Source: Rhodocyclaceae bacterium | GTDB lineage: Bacteria; Pseudomonadota; Gammaproteobacteria; Burkholderiales; CAIKXV01 | Reading direction: 5' to 3' | Assembly: GCA_020248265.1 (NCBI GenBank) | Contig: JADCHX010000018.1 | Coordinates: 47,189 to 111,188, forward strand | DNA length: 64,000 nucleotides | Shown: positions 55,801-62,991 of the stretch, in pieces | How positions within the stretch are numbered: position 1 is the stretch's first letter | Layout of the letters: each line of letters starts with the position of its first letter | Translations under genes and position numbers: made by a program | Notes under the pieces: generated by a model | Seen by the model: only the letters and a program-made list of their open reading frames with translations | Database searches by the model: none | Told to the model about the DNA's origin: nothing

Positions 55801-58800
55801 CCTGGATGACGATCGACTCGCCCTCGCCCACCACGCCCTCGCGCTTGCCGGCGAAAGCCGGGGCATCGTTGACCGGCAGCACGCTGATGTTCACGGTGAC
55901 ATCTGCGCCGGCGCTGGGCTGGTTGGTCGGGTTGCCCGCGGGCTGCCCGGCGGTGGTCACGCCCCGATCGTCGAGCGGCCGCAGCACGAAGCTGTCGGTG
56001 TAGCGCTCATCTCCCAGGTGCCGGTAGCTGAGCGCGCTGCTCGCCTGCGCCTGGGTGAGGATGGCACCCTCGCTCAGTGGCACCCCGTTCAGGAGCAGTT
56101 CGCCAGTGAGCGCATCGGGCAGGCTCACCACCAGGAAGGTGAGCGTGTTGTCCTCTGCATAGCCGTCGGTACGATCGGTGTCAACGGCATTGTCAGGATC
56201 GCTCAATGACACCGACACCGGGACCGAGCCGCCCTCGAGGACCCGGACAGCCCCGACGCTGCCCGAGGGTGTATCGTTCTGCGGCTTGACGTCGATCGAG
56301 AAGGTGGTTGCCGCAGTCGTGATTTCGCCGTCGGAAACCGTGAACGTGAAACCATCGGTGAACCGTTCGCCACCGTCGTGCCGGTATTGCACCCGCCCCG
56401 CATCGACATCGGCCTGGGTGAACGCGCCCGACGGTACGAGCGGCACGCCGTTCAACAGAAGCTGTCCGCGCTGCGGCAGGCTGCTGACCCGGTAGACCAG
56501 CTCCTCGGCGATATTGTCCGGATCGGTGACCGAGAGCTGCGTGGTGGTCAGGCTGATCGTCTGCCCCTCGGCGATAAGTGCCGGTCCGAGGCTCAGGCTG
56601 TCATCGATGATGACCGGGGGCCGGTTCACCGGAGCGGACGTGGCCGGCTGGGCGGGGCCACCGCCGCCGTCGGGCAAGCCCGTGGACTGGATGCGGAAGC
56701 TGCGCTGCTCCAGCGTGGTGGTTGTCTCGTTAGCGTACAGCCCGCCCTCGCGCTGCGGTGAGGGCCACAGCCGGACGCTGCTGTCGGTCAGCGTGAAATC
56801 GAAATCGGTGACGAAGGGCGCGGTGCTGGTGGCCACGAAGCGGATCTTGCCGGCGTCCAGTTCGCTCTGCTTGAAGGCAAAGCCCACCGGCAGGTAGGTG
56901 CCGAGGAAGTCGGTGGAGGTCAGGTAACCATTGGCCGGCAGGCCGGTCAGCGTGTAGGTCAGGCGATCGTCGGGCGAGTCGACATCGGCCGCCTGCAGCA
57001 TGGCCCGGGTGAGCGTGACCTCAGGCCCGGTCGCCGCCTGGCCAGTGCCCAGGGTCACGCCGGTATTGACCGGCAACGTCGGATCGTCGTTGTTGGGCAC
57101 GATCGACAGTGCGATGGTCTGGACATCAGACGTGAGCCGCGCCGCGACTCCGGCGCCGCCACCGTCATCGGTGACCCGGATCGTGAAGCTGTCGCTGGTG
57201 GTCTCGCTGCCGTCGTGGCTGTAGGTGAGCAGCGCGGCATCGAAACTCGCGATCATCTGCCCGGCCGTCACATCGGCGCCGTTGTAGCGCAGCACGCCCC
57301 GCGCCGGCAGGCTGGTGATGTCCACCGTGAAGGGCACGCCCGACGCCTGGTCCGGGTCGGTGATCGTCAGGCTGCCACGGCTGCCGCCACCCAGCGGCGC
57401 CGGCAGGCTGCCGCCACGCAGCGGCACGCCAGTCTCGCCCTCGATCAACGTGATCGTGCCGGCTGCGCTGGGCTTGTCGTTGACCGGCGTGAGCTTCACC
57501 GGCACGAGCACATTGGTCACCAGCCCGCCCGCGCCATCATCGACGTTTATGCGGAAGCTGTCCTGGGTGTCGGCCAGCACCTGCCCGCCATTATGCTGGT
57601 AGCGCAGCAGGCCGATGTCCGATATCGACAGGGTCTGGCCCGCGGCGATTTCCAGGCTGTTGTAGGTGAGGCGTCCGAGGGTGGGCAGCGCGGTGATCTT
57701 CAGGATCACCTGGCGCGTCGTGCTGTCGGAATCGAGCAACCCCAGGTTGACCTGGGAGGCGCCGATGCCGCCCGGCACACCCGGCGCGGCGAACGCGACG
57801 CTGCCGCGCTCGGCGACGGTCAGCAGACTGGCACCATCCGGAAAGGTCGGCGGCACCACGGTCGGCACATCGTTCTGAGGCTGGACGGTGATCGCCCGGC
57901 CGCCGGCGAGCGTCGCCGTGCCACCGGTGGTCTGGTTGGTCACCGACAGCGCGAGGGTATCGGAGTCACCCGTCTCGGAGGTGCCGACATAGCTGTAGCG
58001 CAGCGCCTGCAGCGCAGTCTGCAGGACGGTCGCCGTACCCTGGAAGACGATGGCGTCGGTGCCGCTGCCCGAGACGATCGTCACCCCGACGGGCAAAGCG
58101 CCGAAGGAGAGCGTACCCTTGCCCGCGGTGACCGAAGCCGTCGCCTCCAGCACGTCGGTGCCGGTCCCACCGACCGTGATGCCACCACCCACCGTGCCAC
58201 CGGTGTTCTCGCCCACGACAACGATCCCGGCAGGTGCTGTCAGGTCGGGGGCGGCCAACACCCAACCATATCCCACCACGGACAGGACCGTCGTCGTCAC
58301 CTCGCCTGCACCGGCCTCGAGTACCCAGTCGCCGCCTCGGGCAATGGCGCCTGTATCGTCGATCGATGCCGCGACATCCGCGCCGGTCATCCGTGCAAGC
58401 TGCTCGACCAGCAGCCCGCCGTCGGCGGCAATGCGGCAGCCATAGAGCAGGATGTCCGCGCCTGGGCGCAGGGCCGCGGCCACGGCGGTCCACTGCGACT
58501 GGAAAGCCTCGAGGGTCGCCACATCGAGCGTGTCTCCGCCCAGCGTGAACTGGCCCTGTGCGCCGTGGCTGATCAGGTGCAGCGCGCCGATGTCACCCAG
58601 AGAGGCCAGCGCAGTGGCCAGCTGGTCCATTCCGGACACACCGGGTGCCAGATGCAGCACGGTGGCGCCGTCGGGGATCGCACCCTCGAGGACGGACGCA
58701 TCGCGTACTGCGGCATCGATCACATAGACGACCCTGCCCTCGGACGCTCGCGCTGGCGCAGCTGCCGCCTCAGGGGACGGTGCGGCCGGCAGCTGCGGCG

Positions 58801-59023
58801 CCTCGCCCGTGCTGGCTTCGCGTGGCGCATCCATGCCGGCGGCCGGTGCGTGGGCAGCCTGGAACATGTCGGCCGCGGCCGCAGCGTCGAACATCTGCCG
58901 CGGCTCCAGGGCGAACCGGTGCTGCGCCGGGCGCAGGACATGGCCCATATGCGACACACCTGCATGTCCGGTCGGGAGGGTGCTTTTTTCAGGCTGAACC
59001 CCAACAAAACGGCTTTTATTCAT
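49859..59023 (-). CDS. Giant LEPR-motif surface protein with DUF4347, CSPG/cadherin-like and VCBS-like repeats
   Basis: 3054 residues, by far the largest gene here. N-terminus has no hydrophobic signal peptide but the LEPR motif (39-42, ALEPRQMFDAAAAAD), then a DUF4347 domain about 98-240 with His153 in ISHGAQG and Cys196 in YGCRIA. From about 445 to 1175 come six CSPG/Cadherin_3-like units, each with LP..G.L, HDG and F.V.DG signatures. Residues about 1180-2400 hold cadherin-like repeats with NDAP linkers, 2415-2560 and 2700-2825 are VCBS-like (GxYGRL, YTYT, FNYTISD). The last ~220 residues are non-repetitive. Likely secreted adhesin. First gene of the operon. Alternative start M26 (58948) has weak AGG. 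Confidence 0.85.
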   Translation of the reverse strand: MNKSRFVGVQPEKSTLPTGHAGVSHMGHVLRPAQHRFALEPRQMFDAAAAADMFQAAHAPAAGMDAPREASTGEAPQLPAAPSPEAAAAPARASEGRVVYVIDAAVRDASVLEGAIPDGATVLHLAPGVSGMDQLATALASLGDIGALHLISHGAQGQFTLGGDTLDVATLEAFQSQWTAVAAALRPGADILLYGCRIAADGGLLVEQLARMTGADVAASIDDTGAIARGGDWVLEAGAGEVTTTVLSVVGYGWVLAAPDLTAPAGIVVVGENTGGTVGGGITVGGTGTDVLEATASVTAGKGTLSFGALPVGVTIVSGSGTDAIVFQGTATVLQTALQALRYSYVGTSETGDSDTLALSVTNQTTGGTATLAGGRAITVQPQNDVPTVVPPTFPDGASLLTVAERGSVAFAAPGVPGGIGASQVNLGLLDSDSTTRQVILKITALPTLGRLTYNSLEIAAGQTLSISDIGLLRYQHNGGQVLADTQDSFRINVDDGAGGLVTNVLVPVKLTPVNDKPSAAGTITLIEGETGVPLRGGSLPAPLGGGSRGSLTITDPDQASGVPFTVDITSLPARGVLRYNGADVTAGQMIASFDAALLTYSHDGSETTSDSFTIRVTDDGGGAGVAARLTSDVQTIALSIVPNNDDPTLPVNTGVTLGTGQAATGPEVTLTRAMLQAADVDSPDDRLTYTLTGLPANGYLTSTDFLGTYLPVGFAFKQSELDAGKIRFVATSTAPFVTDFDFTLTDSSVRLWPSPQREGGLYANETTTTLEQRSFRIQSTGLPDGGGGPAQPATSAPVNRPPVIIDDSLSLGPALIAEGQTISLTTTQLSVTDPDNIAEELVYRVSSLPQRGQLLLNGVPLVPSGAFTQADVDAGRVQYRHDGGERFTDGFTFTVSDGEITTAATTFSIDVKPQNDTPSGSVGAVRVLEGGSVPVSVSLSDPDNAVDTDRTDGYAEDNTLTFLVVSLPDALTGELLLNGVPLSEGAILTQAQASSALSYRHLGDERYTDSFVLRPLDDRGVTTAGQPAGNPTNQPSAGADVTVNISVLPVNDAPAFAGKREGVVGEGESIVIQGAASYTGGLTGVTGSGTPVAPGSGAYLSYADSDNATDQRQYRITTAPQNGTIRLSGQVLGAGSVFTQADLDAGRIQYVHDGSETAADFFEYVVSDGDWQANETTAFAQGTATTAGRFNFVISGTNDAPAIAGPTGPINIDSTIPANNSVAGFVVSDIDLTAGIGLAEVDFVQVTLRLLDSTGAPITNYATGFAGGGVSIAIAAGSGATVTRSGTNDIAQFQGSRAQVNAALAGLTVTFVNDCDLVYRLQVIVDDRLRDGAGVLDTSGSDANGGELNQGQLPGSAATPVPGTVFDWATAVDVPANDPNIVARTVDLRASHTNDAATFTAPAAATVDEDVRTRVTGAFAVSDPESAAFGTPVAVTLSVPTGSFGTLGIGTAAVDTSLTPSGGQAVTITGDNTRQITLTGRAADIQALLNGRNFANDAGDATGGLFYTTASDVNHDLNGVAAGDVTVSGTFSDSTSGIGGDVGAGSVANNPADVATAVTITAVNDAPSVAMPGAALAVSGTTPIPLTGVTVADVDANDGYADGETDGTVQVLVRLLLPGGDPLAASAYASGSGLGITLDTTATGHGATVDAALGGIYAPVELRGTLVQVNAWLAGLRVTFGSLGNSNVDQTYSIEVVADDRLRNGAGALASGANGGATNQQPLLPTVPLTDTFDAYLSTVSTYNVYNVVRATRSVFVSSINDPGSISANNVTVAEASATLVLNAGNANITIADPDDNGANILTATVTLPAGSGLVFSAVGGSVVDVSGVSGVGTAQLTLTGAEAQLNAWLQALTVAFPDPAGDARAEDWNGTFTVTVVYNDAGNTGTRPSGIPGDTGNPAANPGDFSYADGSSAALVTTRTFTVTVTAVNDAPVRLTDSITLPAVDEDSPGGAGATPPGATVSTLFGSAFSDAFDQIDRAVTRGSVANAFAGIAITGNAASGAQGAWQYSGDGSNWTALPAVSETSALQLRSGDLLRFVPAAHFHGTPGALTARLVDASGPALVTGSTVDVSGALSGGITRYSDSANAVTLTTTVSPINDRPTAASTALAATFEDNANPTGAALAALGFGYGDAFDNRTGIAGGGNTATALGSYAIVGNAASVAGEGRWQFSTGGAWTDVGTVSDTAAVVLPTSASLRFLPAANFNGTPGELSLRLADSVQAAATGVNLTGSVGLTGTWSLPVALSTSVDPRNDAPVLAGTVNATFTEGSPAVALLSGATASDIDLPGVVTFGGGRITVALDTWRAGDVLSLAGSPAGVASTSGGNGASLVVQLSTAATPATIGTILGALRYENTSNDPAGHLLGPDDLDRTYTVLLNDGNNVNGTANAGGNGGGDPTLNSNVLAGVITVVPVNDPPVATDDTATLTEDTASVSGNVKTGVGGTLDTDPDHPNAELFVSGIRAGAVEGAGAAGVVGGAALTGQYGRLSIVAVGGYTYTLDRTHPAVNGLANGQSLVESFNYTISDPAGGQDTAVLAITITGVTDGSPSISAVDGNGAAAGQATVYESGLTLDGPPGQSRTASGELTVSAPEGLATVSIGGTVFTVAQLAGYSALSPSAAIVTAAGSLRVTGFVVVSGADAAPTSARVLFSYTLDAAQLQSGGSESLDTLALRAVDASSAAASGSGALGVAIIDDLAAARADSVVVVAGTTAAALQVAGNVVTRAAAGDASDRVGADAVAAPVTALSAGGVAVTPGTALAGLYGRLEMAASGAYVYRADAANPAVAALGPGRTLVEVFDYTITDADGDTSSTTLSITLRGDAVPLPAPGTDRSVEGDRRDPFRPFDMRRSVNLPMEPSLHVQNAVRATAAGTLEHGRLIQGLALPPGSEIHSDSLSIPDSMDPTEHVSHDGVRYSRQLLADGQERPGSLGNAYVVGNQSLFDSFTPFGLREAIAAAPEEAVRVARDEPLPVADRSWQAEEGPGANAVAQEGTNATRAVTLGPPAPWTGFTQQLRQVALERALVREGQSSPTLPRVVHAPAAATTEGARTLARAG

Positions 59024-59029
59024 AGCGAA

Positions 59030-59035
59030 ATTATA
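59030..59035 (-). promoter_or_regulatory. TATAAT element abutting the giant gene start
   Basis: Perfect TATAAT on the minus strand, ending seven bases before the A of the ATG at 59023 with no ribosome site between. If used, transcription would start at or beside the ATG, giving a leaderless mRNA, or translation starts at the internal ATG 58948. No good -35 at 16-18 bases. The region next upstream is IS debris. Confidence 0.4.
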
Positions 59036-59109
59036 GTGGATCTGCTAAGCCGGCTCCGAAATCCTCAGGGTCCAGAGGTGAAATTCTCACGCCAAGCAGA
59101 AAGTTCTGC

Positions 59110-59444
59110 ATGAGGAAGGCCAGCTTCACCGACAGCCAGATCATGGCGGTGTTGAAGCGCACCAAAGGCGGCGAGGCGGTCCCGGCTATGTGCCGGGAGA
59201 CGGGCTCGAGAGCGGCGACGTTCTTGAAGAAGATGTACTTGGACGAGAGACTCAAGGCAGAGGTCTTCGCGGAGGCCATTACAAAAAAGTGCTGAGGCTA
59301 TCTCAGTGGCGTGAAATGGCCGCTCGAGCGGTCGCCGAGAAAGCGATGCCGATCACGCTGGTCTGCGTGGCGTTCGGGATCAGTGAACGTTGCTGTCGCT
59401 ACCAGCCCAAGCTGCAAGCGGAGAACCGGCAAGCGCAGCGGTAA
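59110..59444 (+). mobile_element. Degenerate IS3-family element (orfA with internal deletion, orfB start)
   Basis: orfA-like frame 59110-59295 begins MRKASFTDSQIMAVLKR, similar to IS3/IS407-group transposase A, but the middle (about 30-35 codons) is missing: AATF joins directly to LKKMYLDERLKAEVF. After a stop and frame change, 59286-59444 matches an orfB N-terminus (VAEKAMPITLVCVAFGISERCCRYQP) ended by a TAA. The integrase core is absent. A decayed fragment, not active. Confidence 0.75.
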
Positions 59445-59537
59445 GGGGCGTTGGGCGTATCTGCACGTCGGGTTCCGGAATGTGGCAATGCCGAATGATG
59501 ACACGGTGAAGGCGCCGACCGGGCGAATGTCCGCGCA

Positions 59538-60464
59538 TCACTGCGCTACAAGGTCGTGGTGCTTCATGAAACCCACGATGGCCGAGGCCAGGTCTTCGGG
59601 CAGCCGGGCGTCGACCCGATGCTGCCGGCCGAATTCGAGTTGGATCGCATCGATGCCGTCCGGTCGGTGGCTTCCGTATGTGAACACCGTATGACCGCCG
59701 GCGAATCTGGCCTCCTCGCGCAAGGTTGGCGCTTCAGGCAACGGGTTCACGCCGTACCCTCTGGCGGCGAGGATGCCGATGATGCTGTTGCTGCCCTGGA
59801 GCGCGCCAGGGCCGAAGCCTGCCACCAGTCGACTGGCCGTGAGCCCCGCCCGGGTTCCGCGAAACGTCGTGGCTGGCTCGTAGGACTGCCCGTGCACATC
59901 GATCAGCAGCGCGCCGGCCGGGAACCTCGCGCGCAACTCGGCGACGTAGGCCGCGACCTGCTCGTGGTAGGCCCGGTATGCAGGAAGCAATCCAGCGGAC
60001 TCGACGGCGTCGACCTCGGCACGATTCAGATCCATCTGCCTCCGGCTCACCCTGGCTATGACGAGATACGGGCGACGGCCGGTCTGCTTCTCCAGGTGAT
60101 CGGCGACCCGCTCGGCCAGTTCCCGGGTGCCAACGTCACGAACCGTCACACCCTTCGTCCGGTGCGGAAACAGCCCGAGGAACTCCGCGCCGTCGTGGGG
60201 AACGGTGAGCAACAGCGGCAGGGATCCTGCCTTCGCATCGAACACCGCGGATGCGTCGTAGGCGTGCGCAACGGCTGGAAGAAGCCCTGCCAGAAGCCAC
60301 AGGGACAGGAGGACAGCGAAGGACCGACGGGGACGATGCACGGGTGTTGCCCGAGCGTCGAAGCGACCAGGCCAAGCGCTCGACACGCAAACTCGTCCAG
60401 GCGCACCTGTCCGCCTGGGGTCGCTCCGGGCGCCTGATGTTCGCGCCAATCCGGAAACGTTCAT
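59538..60464 (-). CDS. N-formylglutamate amidohydrolase-like exported hydrolase
   Basis: 308 residues with a long basic N-region and a hydrophobic signal core (SFAVLLSLWLLAGLLPAVAHA, 48-68). FGase-like motifs: TVPHDG (His90), QMDLNRAEV, and LLIDVHGQS. Usually cytosolic in histidine degradation, so an exported version may have a different amide or carboxyl substrate. ATG 60464 overlaps the esterase stop as ATGA, which supports this start although the n-region is long. Confidence 0.72.
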   Translation of the reverse strand: MNVSGLARTSGARSDPRRTGAPGRVCVSSAWPGRFDARATPVHRPRRSFAVLLSLWLLAGLLPAVAHAYDASAVFDAKAGSLPLLLTVPHDGAEFLGLFPHRTKGVTVRDVGTRELAERVADHLEKQTGRRPYLVIARVSRRQMDLNRAEVDAVESAGLLPAYRAYHEQVAAYVAELRARFPAGALLIDVHGQSYEPATTFRGTRAGLTASRLVAGFGPGALQGSNSIIGILAARGYGVNPLPEAPTLREEARFAGGHTVFTYGSHRPDGIDAIQLEFGRQHRVDARLPEDLASAIVGFMKHHDLVAQ

Positions 60465-61405
60465 TTCGTCGCCTCGGATCTGGCGTACCCCAGCGCCCGC
60501 CGATAGAACTCGCCGTTTCTGTCGCCAAGCGCCATGAGCAGAGCCCGAGCGTCGTGACCGACATCAGGCAACTCGGAGTAATCATGCGGGATTCGCAGCC
60601 TGGCCATCCGCTCGTGGAACTGACGATTGAGATCGCGTGTGTCATCCCGGGCGCCGACGACGTGCCGGATGGCTGTCTTCTGGTCGCGCAAGGCTGCTGC
60701 AGCTCCTTCGGCGATGAACCACGGGCTGATTGCCTTGAAGTAATCGGGGTCATTCCCGCACACTTCGCGAAGCAGTTGCTCTCGGAGTAGCGGGTTCCGT
60801 TGCGCTCGGGGCCCTCGCAACTCCAGATCGAACGGCCCACCCGCCAGGATCGAGATCCCCGCGAAGAGGCTCGGGTACTTGAATCCCAGCCGTGCCGCGC
60901 CGTATCCGCCCATGCTGAACCCTTCGAGAATCCGGCCCTCGCGCGTGGCGATCGTCCGGAAGGTCTTGTCCACATCGGGGACGACTTCCGTGATGAACAC
61001 CCTCTCGACCGGCGACGACCCGTCCTTCGAGTCGGCCCAGAGGCGACGGGGCAAGCCGTTCACGAACACCACGATCATCGCCGGCACCTTGCCTGCTTCG
61101 ATCGCGTCGTCAAATACTTTGGCGCTCGGACGAATGCCATCAATCCCTCCGTCCGTCCCGTGCAACCAGTAAAGCACCGGCAAGCGGGCTTCCGACCTGC
61201 CGTAGGCCGCCGGAATGTAGGCGTGATAACTCACCTTCCCGCCGATAGTCTTGCTGTCGAACGTGCGGAATACGACGCGCGGCACTCTGGCCTCGCCGGT
61301 CACCCATGGCAAAGTCAGGTCGGCAACGCCCGCTGACGAATGCGCCGTGCGAAGAGGAACGAGTGCGACCAGGACGCACGCAATGAAGAGGAAGAATGAA
61401 CGCAT
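60461..61405 (-). CDS. Exported esterase (esterase D/putative esterase family)
   Basis: 314 residues with a signal peptide (RSFFLFIACVLVALVPLRTA, cleavage near 22). PF00756-type esterase: YHAYIPAAYGRSEARLPVLYWLHG, nucleophile elbow GFSMGGYGA (Ser164), and LPDVGHDARA with the likely His. Start at 61405; the frame is open further up but that region lacks similarity. Coupled with the formylglutamate-amidohydrolase-like gene (ATGA). Substrate unknown. Confidence 0.8.
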   Translation of the reverse strand: MRSFFLFIACVLVALVPLRTAHSSAGVADLTLPWVTGEARVPRVVFRTFDSKTIGGKVSYHAYIPAAYGRSEARLPVLYWLHGTDGGIDGIRPSAKVFDDAIEAGKVPAMIVVFVNGLPRRLWADSKDGSSPVERVFITEVVPDVDKTFRTIATREGRILEGFSMGGYGAARLGFKYPSLFAGISILAGGPFDLELRGPRAQRNPLLREQLLREVCGNDPDYFKAISPWFIAEGAAAALRDQKTAIRHVVGARDDTRDLNRQFHERMARLRIPHDYSELPDVGHDARALLMALGDRNGEFYRRALGYARSEATK

Positions 61406-61491
61406 CGGCGCTCGTGAAGTTGAGTGGTGAGTCGGCGCTTGACCGATAAGCCAGGGGGCGCGTCCCGGCCTTGGATGGATACCAGGGTTCA

Positions 61492-62595
61492 TCATCCCAT
61501 CCGTTCTGCCTGCCAGGCCCGATGCGGCTCCGCACCGCTCGGACGACGAAAATCCTCCGGGACGCTCTTGCGGGTGATCTCGCGCAGCGCGCATTGCTGT
61601 ACCAGTTCCGCGTCGATCTTGAATGAACGCAGGTTGGTGGAGAAGAACAGTTCGCCGCCGTCGGCCAGCAAGGCATGACACTGGCTCACCAGCCGAACGT
61701 GGTCACGCTGCACATCCAGCACGCCCGACATCTTCTTCGAATTCGAGAACGATGGGGGGTCGAGCACGATGACGTCGAAGCGCTCGCGCGCGGCCACCGC
61801 CGAGTCCAGCCACGCCAGCGCATCGGCACACACCAGCTGATGCCGGCGGGCGTCGATGCCGTTCAGGGCAAGGTTGCGTGCGGTCCATGCCTGGTAGGTT
61901 CTGGACAGATCCACCGTGGTCGACGTGCCAGCGCCTGCGCGCGCGGCATGCACGGTGAAACTGCCGGTATAGGCGAACAGGTTCAGGAAGCGCGTGCCGG
62001 CGCCGTGCCGTGCTCGCGCGGCGATACGCTCGGCCACCATGGCGCGCATGGGCCGGTGATCGAGGAACAGCCCGGCATCCAGATAGGCATCGAAGTTGAC
62101 CTCGAACCGGAGACCGGCCTCCTCCACGACGAACACTTCGGCCTCCTCGCCATCGAGCTTCTCGTACTGCGACGTCCCGCGCTGTCGCTCGCGGCGCTTC
62201 AGGTGCAGTCGCGCCGCTGGCACGCCGCACACCTCGCAGATGCTGTCGCACACGGCGGTCAGCCAGGCGGTGTAGTCCGCATCGCTGCGCTGCCAGCCGG
62301 TATCGATTTCCTGGACATGCAGGTGCGTTTCGGAGCGTGGCGAAACCGTGTCGAACCAGTCGATGGCAAAGGGAAACTGCGGCACGTCACGTCCGTATAT
62401 GCGGAAACACGTGATGCCGCGCCGTCGCGCCCACTTGTGCCAGTGCGCGAGATTCTTGCGCAACCGGTTGGCAAAGGCCGTGACGTCGGCTGTCGCGCCG
62501 GACGCCGTCAGCGCAGAGGCGTTGTCCGGTTTCGGCTCCCGGCTATGCGCTGCATCCTGATCGGACGTCGGGCCCGCTGTTTCGTCTGGTTTCAT
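61492..62595 (-). CDS. RlmK-type 23S rRNA methyltransferase (separate)
   Basis: 367 residues. Matches the C-terminal (RlmK, m7G2069) half of E. coli RlmKL: FANRLRKNLAHWHKWARRRGITCFRIYGRDVPQFPFAID (positions 41-79), KLHLKRR-like, FLNLFAYTGSFTVHAARAG (SAM motif about 205-223) and VLDPPSFSNSKKM. Rossmann-like class I methyltransferase, cytosolic. Located 29 kb from its RlmL-like partner at 32254. N-terminal 40 residues are low complexity. Confidence 0.83.
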   Translation of the reverse strand: MKPDETAGPTSDQDAAHSREPKPDNASALTASGATADVTAFANRLRKNLAHWHKWARRRGITCFRIYGRDVPQFPFAIDWFDTVSPRSETHLHVQEIDTGWQRSDADYTAWLTAVCDSICEVCGVPAARLHLKRRERQRGTSQYEKLDGEEAEVFVVEEAGLRFEVNFDAYLDAGLFLDHRPMRAMVAERIAARARHGAGTRFLNLFAYTGSFTVHAARAGAGTSTTVDLSRTYQAWTARNLALNGIDARRHQLVCADALAWLDSAVAARERFDVIVLDPPSFSNSKKMSGVLDVQRDHVRLVSQCHALLADGGELFFSTNLRSFKIDAELVQQCALREITRKSVPEDFRRPSGAEPHRAWQAERMG

Positions 62596-62649
62596 GGGTG
62601 GATTATCGCCGGTGAGCGCACCCCGACACCGCTAGCCACTCATCAATCA

Positions 62650-62795
62650 CTCGAAGGGTGTTGCGCAGTCCGGTTGAATCTCTCGACATGCGCGGCTACG
62701 GCTTCCCGGGCTGGATACATCCGATCTTGATCAAGCGCTTTCTGCCCCAAGCCTGTAGCTCTCCGCTGATGTATTCCTGTCCACTGTCGCACTGA
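62650..62795 (-). mobile_element. IS3-family orfB fragment
   Basis: Minus-strand reading gives DSGQEYISGELQAWGRKRLIKIGCIQPGKP-like sequence (given here in parts: DSGQEYISG, WGRKRLIKIG, CIQPGKP), then in another frame AHVERFNRT, the C-terminal integrase motif. Stops and frameshifts show decay. Confidence 0.65.
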
Positions 62796-62821
62796 CCTGC
62801 CGGGTTTTTTCCGACCACTGA

Positions 62822-62975
62822 TTAGTTGACAATGGCGTGATCCGTTTTGGGTGGGGTGAACTGCTGTAACTGCTGCTTGAACTCGAAGCGCGTGCGATAA
62901 CCAAGGCTCGAGTGTGGCCGATCGCTGTTGCATTGCACACGAACTCCGGGCCGTTGTCAGAACGCAGATACATGG
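62822..62975 (-). mobile_element. IS3-family orfB C-terminal fragment
   Basis: YLRSDNGPEFV (part of the DDE core) is joined, with an internal deletion and frame change, to NSDRPHSSLGYRTRFEF and a tail ending in a TAA at 62822-62824. It is separate from the 62650-62795 fragment because the DxG-EF region occurs in both. Non-functional. Together with that fragment it fills the 396 bases between rlmK-like and MAPEG genes. Confidence 0.7.
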
Positions 62976-62991
62976 GCGGCGCGCCGCTCTT

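Noticed and set aside
49900..59000. Several plus-strand open frames of 300-630 codons opposite the giant gene
   Set aside because: They follow the repeat structure of the minus-strand gene and translate to Arg/Gly/Ala/Asp-rich text without domains. Antisense shadows.
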